The position numbers and the translations under genes were made by a program. Of a DNA stretch of 64,000 nucleotides, positions 1 through 12,321 are shown piece after piece. The stretch spans positions 1,612,001 through 1,676,000 of the forward strand of contig NZ_CP023564.1 of NCBI RefSeq assembly GCF_002407065.1, given 5' to 3'. This DNA comes from Brachybacterium ginsengisoli. Its GTDB lineage: Bacteria > Actinomycetota > Actinomycetes > Actinomycetales > Dermabacteraceae. Every line of letters starts with the position of its first letter. Position 1 is the first letter of the stretch. A model generated the notes under the pieces. That model was not told the DNA's origin, did not search any database, and saw only the letters and a program-made list of their open reading frames with translations.

Positions 1-17
1 GCTCGCGGCAGCGGGTC

Positions 18-908
18 ATGTGGGGACGGCGCCTGCTGATGGTGCTGCTCCTGCTGGGGGTCGCCCTGCGACCGGTGACCCCGCTCGAGGCCGAGCAGAC
101 CGAGCGGATGAACGCCAACGTGTTCTTCGTGGTGGACCGCACCGGCTCGATGAACGCCGAGGACTACGCCGGCGACTCCCCGCGGCTGGACGGGGTCAGG
201 GCGGACATGAACCGGGTCATGTCGATGACCGAGGGCGCCCGCTACTCGATCATCGCCTTCGACTCCACCGCCACCCAGCAGCTCCCGCTCACCACCGATG
301 CCGGGGCCGCGAAGGCCTGGGTGGACACGCTGACCACCGAGCCCACCGCCTACTCGAAGGGTTCCAACGTGGATCGTGCGCTGAACCCTCTGATGGTGGC
401 GATCACCGAGGCCCAGCGGGACGATCCCGACTCGAGCGTGCTGGTGTACTTCCTCTCCGACGGCGAGAACACCGACGGCAAGGAGTCCGAGTCCTTCAGC
501 CAGGCGGCCGGTTTCATCGACGGCGGCGCCGTGCTCGGCTACGGCACCCCCGAGGGCGGACCGATGAAGGCCCAGGGTGGCGCGGACGACGGCGAGTACA
601 TCACCGGCGCCGACGGGGCGCAGGGAGTCTCGAAGATCGACACGACGCAGCTCGAGACCATCGCGGGCGAGCTGGGCACGCCCTATCTGCATCGCGATGA
701 CCCGGAGGCGGAGATCGAGGGCACCATGGAGGGGATCACCCTGCGCGCGGTGCCCACCGAGTCGCACCGGGATGTGGCGAGCTTCGAGGACTGGTACTGG
801 GTGGCCTCGATCCCGCTGGCCGCGCTGCTGATCTGGGAGCTGGGCGAGATGACCTACCGCCTGCCCCGCAGGCTCGACCGCTACGACATCCGAGGAGCAC
901 AGGGATGA
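18..908 (+). CDS. VWA-domain membrane protein, BatB-like (start may lie upstream)
   Basis: The protein has a hydrophobic N-terminus (about residues 5-20) that could be a signal anchor. A von Willebrand factor A domain follows, with a MIDAS metal site of the form D40-R-T42-G-S44 in place of the usual DxSxS. A second hydrophobic segment near residues 260-277 precedes a short basic tail, so the VWA domain should face outside the membrane between two anchors. It overlaps the next gene by four bases. VWA proteins of this build usually sit downstream of a MoxR AAA+ ATPase and a DUF58 protein in Bat-like operons, and that part would lie left of the window. The frame stays open to the window edge and no clear ribosome site precedes the ATG at 18, so the true start may be outside. 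The substrate is unknown. Confidence 0.8.
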   Translation: MWGRRLLMVLLLLGVALRPVTPLEAEQTERMNANVFFVVDRTGSMNAEDYAGDSPRLDGVRADMNRVMSMTEGARYSIIAFDSTATQQLPLTTDAGAAKAWVDTLTTEPTAYSKGSNVDRALNPLMVAITEAQRDDPDSSVLVYFLSDGENTDGKESESFSQAAGFIDGGAVLGYGTPEGGPMKAQGGADDGEYITGADGAQGVSKIDTTQLETIAGELGTPYLHRDDPEAEIEGTMEGITLRAVPTESHRDVASFEDWYWVASIPLAALLIWELGEMTYRLPRRLDRYDIRGAQG

Positions 909-1861
909 GCACACCGTCGGTCCAGGATGCGCGTCCCCGGCCCTCTGCCGCGCCGTCGGCCCCTGTCGGGGCGCTGGAGCAGGATGTCAGCGGCAGCCCG
1001 AAGGACTTCGGGCTGAACGTGAAGCGGCTGCGACGGACCCGCCTGATCGTCTTCGCGATCCTCTCGCCGGTGATCCTTCTGCTCGCGCTGCTGGCGGTGC
1101 GCTTCGTCTCGATGCCCATCACCCAGGCCACGCATCTCTCCTCCTACGGGGACGGTGACTACCCCGCCTCGATCGAGCGCCTGGCGCCCGTGGAGTTCGT
1201 CAACTGGTTCGAGCCGTACCTGCCCCACCTGTCCAAGGGCACGGCCCTGCTGCAGCAGGGCGAGGACGCCGCCGCCGAGGAGGAGCTGCGCACCGCCCTG
1301 GACGAGTGGAACTCGCACCAGGACCTGAACGCGCCGCTGCACGCCCAGTGCAAGATCCTCAACAACCTCGCGATCTCCATCGAGCGCCAGGCCGATCAGA
1401 TCGAGGATCCGCAGCAGCGCGCCGACCGCCTCTACGAGGCCGAGGAGCTGCTGGCCCCCTGCGCCGGCGGCGGCGGCGGTGGTGAGGGCGAGGGCGAGGG
1501 CGGCGGTGGCGGCGGTTCCGGCAACGAGGACTCCGAGACCACCGAGGGCAACGGGGAGCGTGTCGAGGAGAAGCGTCGCGAGGCCGACGAGGAGGCCGGC
1601 AACGACCCCGACGACCGCGGCGAGGAGGCCCCTTCCGAGCCCGGCGACGAGCAGGGCGGCACGCCCGAGCAGCAGGATCCCGGCGAGCCCAAGAAGTCTG
1701 ATCCCGAGGGGGACGGGCCTGACGAGGAGGCACCCACCAGCGGCGGCTCCGAGGACGAGAAGAAGGACGACGAGGTCGAGAACCGCAACCGCGACGCACA
1801 GGGCGGTCAGGGCGAGGAGGATCCCGGGGGCGGCTCCGAGGACCCGGTCGAGCCGTGGTGA
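905..1861 (+). CDS. BatC-like membrane protein with helical repeat and Gly/Glu-rich tail
   Basis: This 318-residue protein starts inside the stop of the VWA gene, so the two are translationally coupled. Residues 1-40 are polar and proline-rich, and residues about 47-66 form one membrane span. Residues about 85-185 are helical and look like one or two TPR-type repeats with a conserved-looking LNNLAISIERQ segment. From about residue 186 to the end the chain is low-complexity, with glycine runs followed by a strongly acidic Glu/Asp/Pro/Gly tail ending in EPW. The layout fits the BatC/TPR partner of a Bat-like VWA complex. This is inference from position and architecture, because I recognise no catalytic motif. 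Confidence 0.75.
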   Translation: MSTPSVQDARPRPSAAPSAPVGALEQDVSGSPKDFGLNVKRLRRTRLIVFAILSPVILLLALLAVRFVSMPITQATHLSSYGDGDYPASIERLAPVEFVNWFEPYLPHLSKGTALLQQGEDAAAEEELRTALDEWNSHQDLNAPLHAQCKILNNLAISIERQADQIEDPQQRADRLYEAEELLAPCAGGGGGGEGEGEGGGGGGSGNEDSETTEGNGERVEEKRREADEEAGNDPDDRGEEAPSEPGDEQGGTPEQQDPGEPKKSDPEGDGPDEEAPTSGGSEDEKKDDEVENRNRDAQGGQGEEDPGGGSEDPVEPW

Positions 1862-1874
1862 GCGGAGGCCTCCG

Positions 1875-3077
1875 ATGACGATCGCCGACCACGAGCGCGC
1901 CTACCTCGACCACGCCGCGACGACGGTGCTGCGCCCGGTGGCGAGGGACGCCTTCCTCGAGGCCTCCCTGGTGCGGGGCAACCCGTCCTCGGTGCACTCC
2001 TCGGGCCGTCGCGCACGGGCCGTGCTGGATGACTCGCTCGCACGGATCGCCGAGCTGCTCGGGGTCCCGCGCAGCTGGCTGATCATGACCTCCGGGGGCA
2101 CCGAGGCCGACAACCTGGCGCTGCGGGCGGTGCCCCTGGGTCGGCGCGAGAAGGATCCCGCCCGCCGCGTGGTCGCCGTCGCGGCGACCGATCACCCTGC
2201 GGTGCTCGCGACCGCGCGTTCACTGGCCGGCGCCGGGACGTCCGACGGCACCGGCTTCGAGGTGCGCGAGCTGCCGGTGGACGGCGCCGGCGCGCTGGTC
2301 CGCGCCGGGGTGGTGGACGCGCTGGCCGACGGGACGGTGGGCGTGATCAGCGCCGCGCTGGTGAACAACGAGACCGGCGCCGTCCAGGACATCGCCGCGC
2401 TCGCGGAGCTCGCCCGCGCGCACGGCACCCTGGTGCACACCGACGCGGTGCAGGGTGCGGGCCACGTGCCCCTGCCGGACTGGCGGCACGTGGACCTGAT
2501 GTCCCTCTCCGGGCACAAGGTCGGCGCCCCGGTCGGGGTGGGCGTGCTGGTGGCCCGGCCCGAGGTGCCCTTCGCCTCCCTCAGCACCGGCGGCGGCCAG
2601 CAGCGCGGGGTGCGCTCGGGCACGCTGGACGCCGCGCACACCGCCGCCTTCGCCGCGGCGCTCGGCGAGGCCCTGGCCGAGCGCGAGGAGCAGTCCGTGA
2701 GGCTGGGCGCCCTGGCCGCGCGTCTCCGAGCGGGGTTGCGCGAGATCGATCCGGAGGTCCGCTTCACGCTCGAGGAGGGCGCGCCGCGCGCCCCGCACAT
2801 CGTGCACGTGGTGTTCCCCGGCGCGGATCCCGACTCCCTGCTCTTCCTGCTCGACGAGCGCGGGGTGGACTCCTCGGCGGGCTCCGCCTGCTCGGCCGGT
2901 GTGACCCAGGCCAGCCCCGTCCTCGCCGCGATGGGCATCCCGGACGCGCAGGCCCGCGGCGCGCTGCGTCTGTCGCTGGGCTGGACCAGCACCGATCGAG
3001 ACGTGGACATCCTGCTCGCAGCCCTGCCCGAGTCGCTCGCCCGGGCCCGAGCCGTCGGGGCGCTGATGCGGGGCTGA
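1875..3077 (+). CDS. cysteine desulfurase (IscS/NifS family)
   Basis: This 400-residue fold-type I PLP enzyme removes sulfur from cysteine to give alanine and a protein persulfide. The PLP-binding lysine is K215 in SGHKVGAP, the cofactor-contacting HTDAVQ motif precedes it, and the persulfide cysteine is C339 in SAGSACSAG. The ATG at 1875 is chosen because AGCGGAGG lies six bases upstream and the protein then begins with the usual YLDHAATT motif. The frame is open further upstream, but that stretch is out-of-frame sequence of the preceding gene. It lies 106 bases before mnmA, the same pairing as iscS-trmU in mycobacteria, so its main client is probably MnmA. Confidence 0.93.
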   Translation: MTIADHERAYLDHAATTVLRPVARDAFLEASLVRGNPSSVHSSGRRARAVLDDSLARIAELLGVPRSWLIMTSGGTEADNLALRAVPLGRREKDPARRVVAVAATDHPAVLATARSLAGAGTSDGTGFEVRELPVDGAGALVRAGVVDALADGTVGVISAALVNNETGAVQDIAALAELARAHGTLVHTDAVQGAGHVPLPDWRHVDLMSLSGHKVGAPVGVGVLVARPEVPFASLSTGGGQQRGVRSGTLDAAHTAAFAAALGEALAEREEQSVRLGALAARLRAGLREIDPEVRFTLEEGAPRAPHIVHVVFPGADPDSLLFLLDERGVDSSAGSACSAGVTQASPVLAAMGIPDAQARGALRLSLGWTSTDRDVDILLAALPESLARARAVGALMRG

Positions 3078-3183
3078 GCCCTCGGCGACAGGGGCGCATC
3101 TCACGTCACCCCGACCCCTCCGTCGGCTGCTGCCCTCCGTAGACTGCCAGGCGCAGAAGCAACCGCGAGGAGGGCGACGAGGC

Positions 3184-4268
3184 ATGAAGGTGCTGGCAGC
3201 GATGAGCGGCGGAGTCGACTCCGCCGTGGCCGCCGCGCGCGCCGCCGAGGCCGGCCACGAGGTGGTCGGCGTGCACATGGCGCTGTCGAAGAACCGCGAC
3301 CAGACCCGCACCGGATCCCGTGGCTGCTGCACCGTCGAGGACGCCTCCGACGCCCGACGGGCCGCCGAGCGGATCGGCATCCCGTACTACGTCTGGGACC
3401 TCTCGGACGACTTCCACGACCTCGTGGTCCAGGACTTCCTCTCCGAGTACTCCGCCGGCCGCACCCCGAACCCGTGCGTGCGCTGCAACGAGCGGATCAA
3501 GTTCGCCTCCCTGCTCGAGCGCGCCACGCTGCTGGGCTTCGATGCCGTGTGCACCGGCCACTACGCCTCGATCCGCGCCGACGGCCCGGACGGCGCGCCC
3601 TCCCTGCACCGTTCGCGCAACATGGCCAAGGACCAGTCCTACGTGCTCGCCGTGATGGGGCCCGAGGCCGTGGGCCGTTCGCTGTTCCCGCTGGGGGAGT
3701 ACGAGACCAAGGACGAGGTGCGCGCCGAGGCGCGCACGCGCGGGCTCGGCGTCTCCACCAAGCCCGACAGCTACGACATCTGCTTCGTCGCCGACGGCGA
3801 CACCCGCGGCTTCCTGGAGAGTCATCTCGGCGAGGCGCCGGGGGAGGTCCTCGACACCGACGGAGAGGTGCTCGGCACGCACCGCGGCACCCATGGCTTC
3901 ACCATCGGGCAGCGCCGCGGCCTGGGGATCCAGCAGCCCGCCCCCGACGGCGCCCCGCGCTATGTCGTCGACATCGACCCCGCCGCGAGGCAGGTGGTGA
4001 TCGGCGCCGCCGAGCTGCTCTCGACCAGCGAGCTGGTCGCCACCGACGTCGTCTCCTTCGAGCCCCTCGACGAGGGGCGTCCCGTCCATGCCCAGATCCG
4101 CGCCCATGGCGAGGCGGTCCCCGCCCGGATCCTCGAGGCCCCCACCTCCGGCGAAGGCACCCTGCGGGTGGGGCTCAGCACCCCGCTGCGCGGTGTCGCG
4201 CCCGGTCAGACGCTCGTCCTGTACGACGCCGACCGGGTCCTCGCCGCCGCCACCCTGGAGCGACGCGC

Positions 4269-4272
<4 letters not shown>
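3184..4272 (+). CDS. mnmA: tRNA-specific 2-thiouridylase MnmA
   Basis: MnmA places sulfur on C2 of wobble uridine-34 in tRNAs for Lys, Glu and Gln, using ATP and a persulfide. The 362 residues carry the PP-loop SGGVDS (residues 8-13), the acceptor cysteine C98 in NPCVRC, and the second catalytic cysteine C200 in the DICFVADG stretch. The GQRRGLGI motif of the central domain is also present. GAGGAGG about ten bases before the ATG gives a strong ribosome site. A TAGACT hexamer near 3138 could be its -10 box, which would make this a leadered mRNA. The stop overlaps the ATG of the next gene. Confidence 0.95.
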
Positions 4273-7989
<3,717 letters not shown>

Positions 7990-8063
7990 ACAGGCGGTGA
8001 GCAGCCCCCCGGGCCGCGGCCTTCGCTGATCGGCGTCCTCGACATCGCCCACCGGTGATGGAA

Positions 8064-8087
8064 GGGTGCGTGATGCACATCGCACCC
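8064..8087. promoter_or_regulatory. inverted repeat just upstream of the Tat-protein ribosome site
   Basis: GGGTGCG at 8064-8070 is the exact reverse complement of CGCACCC at 8081-8087, with a 10-base centre. It ends three bases before the AGGAAGG ribosome site of the next gene. It could be an operator or an mRNA hairpin affecting translation. Nothing else supports a function. Confidence 0.35.
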
Positions 8088-8107
8088 GACAGGAAGGCTG
8101 CTCGGCC

Positions 8108-9361
8108 ATGAGCGCCCTGCGTCCCGCACAGGACCCCCGCCCGACGACAGCCGCTGACGGACGGTCCGCGCGCCTCGACCTCGACCGACGCACGCTGCTG
8201 CGCGGTGCCGGACTGCTCGGCACCCTCACCGCCGCCACCGCGGCCGGGGGAGTGCTCGCTCCCGCGCACGCGGCGTCCGCGCCCACCGAGGTGGATCCGG
8301 CCGCCTACAGGCTGACCGCGGACTACACGGAATACACCGCGCGCGTCGAGGCGCTGCTCGAGCAGGCCGGGCGGGCGAGCGTCAGCCAGGTGATGGACGA
8401 CGCGAACCACGAGCGCACCCCGGCCACGGTGATCGACACCCAGGTGCACGGGTTCCGCTTCGCCACGAGCGACGAGAACGACCCCGATGCCTTCCCGCAG
8501 GGGATCGCCACCAGCCGCGACGCGGTGGGCACCGCGGGGGACGGCCGTTACGACGGGCGCCAGGTGATCGCCGTCAGCTTCTACAACAACTCCCCGAAGT
8601 CCAGCCGCATCAACCTCATCGACTGGGACGCGAACCACCCGAACGCCTATCGACGGATCCTGCTCGTCGAGCCGACCGGTACGGCCGAGGAGCCCAGCTT
8701 CCAGGACGTGAAGATCCACGCCGGCGGGATCGCCTGGTACGGGGACCTGCTCTACGTCGCGGACTCCGCCGCGAAGCCCGGCGGGATGCGGGTGTTCGAC
8801 ATGAGCAGGATCCTCACCACCGACACCGGCGGCACGAAGGACCAGATCGGCCGGGTGGGCGACACCTTCCACGCGCACAACTACGCCTACGTCCTGCCGC
8901 AGGTCGGCACCATCACCTCCGCGGTGGACGAGGGCACCGAGCCGCTCGTGTGGTCGACGATCTCGCTGGACCGGGTGACTCGGTCGATCGTCATGACCGA
9001 GTACCGCTGCGAGGACTGCACCGACTACCCCATGGGCACGACCCGTGCGCTGCGCTTCGACTTCCAGGAGGGTTCACCCACCTTCGCCGCGTCCACCACG
9101 GCCTCCGATGCGCTCGAGGTGCCCCTGCACTACCTCAACGGCGTCGGCTCCCACAACGGGCGTTGGTGGTTCAACAGCTCGCGGCACAAGACCCTCGACC
9201 ACTGGCCCGGCACGGGCGAGCTCACCACCTACCCCTGGGTCTCCTGGGGGCAGTCGCTGAGCTACTGGGAGGACGAGGACGGCCCCGACCTGCTGTGGTC
9301 CCTCACCGAGGGCGAGGGGTTCCGCGCGGTGTTCGCGGTCGAGCAGGGCGACTACAGCTGA
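8108..9361 (+). CDS. Tat-exported protein of unknown function
   Basis: The 417-residue product starts with a twin-arginine signal (DRRTLLRGAGLLG near residues 24-36), a hydrophobic stretch and an Ala-x-Ala cleavage site around APAHAAS, so it should be exported folded. The mature part has short repeated strand-like segments (GDLLYVADS, MRVFDMSRI, PLVWSTISL) that look like a beta-propeller, which is inference only. The start at 8108 is set by AGGAAGG at 8091-8097. It converges on the recQ gene with 13 bases between them. I do not recognise the family and see no catalytic motif. Tat export hints at a bound cofactor or cytoplasmic folding. Confidence 0.8.
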   Translation: MSALRPAQDPRPTTAADGRSARLDLDRRTLLRGAGLLGTLTAATAAGGVLAPAHAASAPTEVDPAAYRLTADYTEYTARVEALLEQAGRASVSQVMDDANHERTPATVIDTQVHGFRFATSDENDPDAFPQGIATSRDAVGTAGDGRYDGRQVIAVSFYNNSPKSSRINLIDWDANHPNAYRRILLVEPTGTAEEPSFQDVKIHAGGIAWYGDLLYVADSAAKPGGMRVFDMSRILTTDTGGTKDQIGRVGDTFHAHNYAYVLPQVGTITSAVDEGTEPLVWSTISLDRVTRSIVMTEYRCEDCTDYPMGTTRALRFDFQEGSPTFAASTTASDALEVPLHYLNGVGSHNGRWWFNSSRHKTLDHWPGTGELTTYPWVSWGQSLSYWEDEDGPDLLWSLTEGEGFRAVFAVEQGDYS

Positions 9362-9374
9362 CCGTCGGCGGCGC

Positions 9375-11594
9375 TCAGGCCTGCTGCGCCAGCGCCAGCG
9401 GCAGCACCGGTCCGGAGCCGGCGCGGCGCAGCAGCCGGGCGGCGACGGCGCTCGTCCAGCGGGTGTCGATCACGTCGTCGACCAGCAGGACCGGCGCACC
9501 GTCGAGGGCGTCGAGCCGCGACTGCAGCTCGGGACCCACGGCGAAGCGCTCCCACAGGTCCGCGACGCGGAAGGCGCTGTTCCCGCCGCCGCGCAGCGGG
9601 CCGGCGCCCGGAGCGAGGTCGAGCGTGCCGAGGTCCTCCAGCCGACCGATCGAGGCGATGCCCGCGGCGAGCGATCCCACCAGCTGCGGCCGGGTGGTCG
9701 AGGGGACCGCGACGACCGCCACGGGACGCTGATCCCATCCCCAGTCCTTCAGCACCTCGACGATCCGGGAGCCGATCCGCTCCGGCACGACGGCATCGAC
9801 GGGGCGTCCGTCCTCGTCGGTGCGCAGCAGCTCCCGCAGCGGCACCGCCCACCCCAGATCCGACATGCGGGCGATGACCCGCCCCTCCGCAGCGCGCTCT
9901 CCCTCCGGGATCCGACCCTTCGGTGCTCCGGCGCCGAGCAGCCGGTCGAGCCCCGAGGGCCAGCTCGCCCGCGGCTCGACCGGCACGCCGACCCGCTCGA
10001 GCAGGGCCGCGACGCGCTCGTCGGCCCCGTCGGACGCGGTCGTGTCCCCGCCGGCGGTGGAGGCCGGAGCGTCGGGAGCGGGGAACCAGGGCCCTGCGCA
10101 CACGTCGCAGCGGCCGCAGAGCTCGGCGGTCGTGTCGTCGAGCTGCCGGGCGAGGAACACCATCCGGCACTGCTCGGGACCGCCGGCGAGCCGTTCGTAC
10201 TCGAGCATCGCCTGCTGCTCCTCGCGGCGTGCGCGGGCCACGGTCCCGTAGCGCTCGGCGTCGTAGTGCCAGGGCGCCCCGGTGGAGATCCAGCCGCCCT
10301 TGACGTTCTGGACCGCCCCGTCGACGGCGAGCACCTTGAGCAGCAGCTCGAGCGCGCTGCGGCGCACGTCCACCCGCGCCTCCAGCGCAGGGGTGCTCAG
10401 TGGTGAGCCGGCCTCCGCCAGCGCCGTGAGCACCTGCGCGGCGCTCTCCTGCGAGGGCATCGAGGAGGTCGCGAAGTACTCCCAGATCGCCCGATCCTCC
10501 TTGCCGGGCAGCAGGAGCACATCCGCCCGGTCCGTCGCGCGCCCCGCACGTCCCACCTGCTGGTAGTAGGCGACGGGGGAGGAGGGCGCCCCGAGATGGA
10601 TGACGAAGCCGAGGTCGGGCTTGTCGAAGCCCATGCCCAGCGCGCTCGTCGCGGCCAGGGCCTTGACCTCGTTGTCCTTGAGCGCCTGCTCGAGCTCGGC
10701 CCGCTCCTCGGGGTCGGTGCGACCGGTGTAGGCGCGCACGCGCCGTCCGGGTCGGTCCAGGAGGGAGGCGAGATCCTCCGCGGCGGAGACGGTCAGCGCG
10801 TAGATGATCCCGGAGCCCTCGAAGGAGTCCAGGTGCCGTACCAGGTAGTCCAGGCGCTGTCGGTCATCGGCCAGGCTCAGCGAACCCAGCCGCAGGGACT
10901 CCCGGGTGAGGGAGCCGCGCAGGGTGAGCACGTCCGAGCCTTCACCGCCCGTGCCGAGCTGCTCGGCGACGTCGGTGACCACCCGGGAGTTGGCGGTCGC
11001 GGTGGTGGCGAGGACCGGCACATGAGCTCCGAGCTCGGCGACGAGGTCGCGCAGGCGGCGGTAGTCGGGTCGGAAGTCGTGCCCCCAGTCGGAGATGCAG
11101 TGCGCCTCGTCGATGACCAGCAGCCCGCAGCGGTCCACGAGCCGCGGCAGCTGCTCCTCCCGGAAGCGCGGATTGACCAGGCGCTCGGGGGAGACCAGGA
11201 GCACGTCGATCGCATCGGCGGCGAGGCCCTCCTCGATGTCCCGCCACTCGGTGGGGTTCGCGGAGCTGATCGCCTCGGCCCGCACCCCGGCGCGGTGGGC
11301 GGCCGCGACCTGATCGCGCATGAGGGCGATCAGCGGGGAGATGATCAGCGCGGGTCCCGAGCCGCGACGACGCTGCAGGAGCGCCGAGAGGAAGTACACC
11401 GCGGACTTCCCCCAGCCGGTGCGCTGCACCACGAGGACCCGTCGGCGCTGCTCGACCAGCGCCTCGATCGCCTCGAACTGGCCGTCGTGGAAGCTCGCGT
11501 CGGCGCGACCGGTCAGGGCGCGGAGGGCCTCGAGGGCCTCGTCGCGCAGCGCCGAGCTGCCGTCGGGTCCGGGAACGGTGGCGGTGGTGTCCAT
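9375..11594 (-). CDS. RecQ-family DNA helicase with C-terminal PRTase-like domain
   Basis: The 739-residue protein has the helicase motifs of a RecQ enzyme: Walker A QRTGWGKS (residues 57-64), DEAH (162-165), the ATTATAN motif, and GMGFDKPDL followed by QQVGRAGR. A four-cysteine zinc region near CRMVF...CGRCDVC is also present. There is no HRDC domain. Instead the last about 200 residues end in VLLVDDVIDTRWT, which resembles the PRPP-binding loop of type I phosphoribosyltransferases. Similar actinobacterial RecQ proteins with this tail exist, but the role of the tail is not known to me. The ATG lies six bases after CACACT (minus strand), so the mRNA may be leaderless. The neighbouring 11734 gene is divergent. 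Confidence 0.88.
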   Translation of the reverse strand: MDTTATVPGPDGSSALRDEALEALRALTGRADASFHDGQFEAIEALVEQRRRVLVVQRTGWGKSAVYFLSALLQRRRGSGPALIISPLIALMRDQVAAAHRAGVRAEAISSANPTEWRDIEEGLAADAIDVLLVSPERLVNPRFREEQLPRLVDRCGLLVIDEAHCISDWGHDFRPDYRRLRDLVAELGAHVPVLATTATANSRVVTDVAEQLGTGGEGSDVLTLRGSLTRESLRLGSLSLADDRQRLDYLVRHLDSFEGSGIIYALTVSAAEDLASLLDRPGRRVRAYTGRTDPEERAELEQALKDNEVKALAATSALGMGFDKPDLGFVIHLGAPSSPVAYYQQVGRAGRATDRADVLLLPGKEDRAIWEYFATSSMPSQESAAQVLTALAEAGSPLSTPALEARVDVRRSALELLLKVLAVDGAVQNVKGGWISTGAPWHYDAERYGTVARARREEQQAMLEYERLAGGPEQCRMVFLARQLDDTTAELCGRCDVCAGPWFPAPDAPASTAGGDTTASDGADERVAALLERVGVPVEPRASWPSGLDRLLGAGAPKGRIPEGERAAEGRVIARMSDLGWAVPLRELLRTDEDGRPVDAVVPERIGSRIVEVLKDWGWDQRPVAVVAVPSTTRPQLVGSLAAGIASIGRLEDLGTLDLAPGAGPLRGGGNSAFRVADLWERFAVGPELQSRLDALDGAPVLLVDDVIDTRWTSAVAARLLRRAGSGPVLPLALAQQA

Positions 11595-11733
11595 GCCCCC
11601 AGTGTGGCAAGCCGGGCCGACGTCCGGGCGTTCCGGCCTCCCGATGTGGACGGCCGACCCTTTCTGAGACCACTCTCATGGTGCTCTCATCCTGCTGGAC
11701 ACCTGTCTCATCCCGCATCCCTACGGTGTGCCC

Positions 11734-12321
11734 ATGAGCCTGGACGCCACCTCCCCCCGATCCCTGGGCGCCTCGACGCCCGACACCGCCGCGAGCCGAG
11801 CGATCGTCGGTCTGCTGACCGCTGCGCTGCTGACCGCGGTCGCCCTGCCGGCCCGGAACCTCGGCCGACGGGGCGAGGTGCGCGACTCCTTCCCCTTCAG
11901 CCACTACCCGATGTTCTCGGCGAAGCGGAAGCCCCACTACTGGGTGACCCATCTGCTGGGCATCGAGGCCGACGGCACCTCCCGGCCGCTGCACTATTCC
12001 TATCTCGGCACCGGAGGGCTGAACGCCGTGCGCCGCCAGGTGCGCCGACGTGTGCGCGACGGGGACGGGCCGCTGCTGGCCGAGCACGTCGCCGAGCTCC
12101 TGGCCCAGCGCGACCGCCCCGCCGACCGGGGCGTGGTCCGGGTGGAGGTGGTGCGCGGCCGCTACCTCGTGGACCCGTTCATGCGGGGTCGGGACCGCGA
12201 CGAGTTCACCACCGCCCTGCGGGTCAGCGGCACCGCGGTGGTCCCCGGGCGGGCGATGCTCCGTGCCGGTCGCGATCCGCTGGGCGTCACCGAGGGACAG
12301 GGGCATGAGCATGCTGCGTGA
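11734..12321 (+). CDS. small partner protein of an HTTM-type membrane protein
   Basis: The 195-residue protein has one likely membrane segment near residues 18-37, then a conserved-looking SFPFSHYPMFS motif (about residues 54-64) and a soluble remainder without a known catalytic motif. It overlaps the downstream HTTM-type gene by 17 bases, which indicates tight coupling. Proteins with an HYPMF motif often accompany HTTM/vitamin-K-carboxylase-like membrane proteins, so I infer a complex. TACGGT at 11722-11727 lies six bases before the ATG, which fits a leaderless start. The function is unknown. Confidence 0.72.
   Translation: MSLDATSPRSLGASTPDTAASRAIVGLLTAALLTAVALPARNLGRRGEVRDSFPFSHYPMFSAKRKPHYWVTHLLGIEADGTSRPLHYSYLGTGGLNAVRRQVRRRVRDGDGPLLAEHVAELLAQRDRPADRGVVRVEVVRGRYLVDPFMRGRDRDEFTTALRVSGTAVVPGRAMLRAGRDPLGVTEGQGHEHAA

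Noticed and set aside
1466..1520. GGC/GAG-rich tract as a non-coding repeat or origin
   Set aside because: It is in frame and encodes the Gly/Glu tail of the BatC-like protein.
1479..1874. N-terminal extension of the cysteine desulfurase frame
   Set aside because: The stretch is an arginine/alanine-rich out-of-frame reading of the preceding gene. The ribosome site at 1861 and the normal family length support the start at 1875.
12287..12321. Possible frameshift between the 11734 and 12305 genes
   Set aside because: The 17-base overlap has a proper ATG for the second gene, and both products have sensible ends, so translational coupling is simpler.
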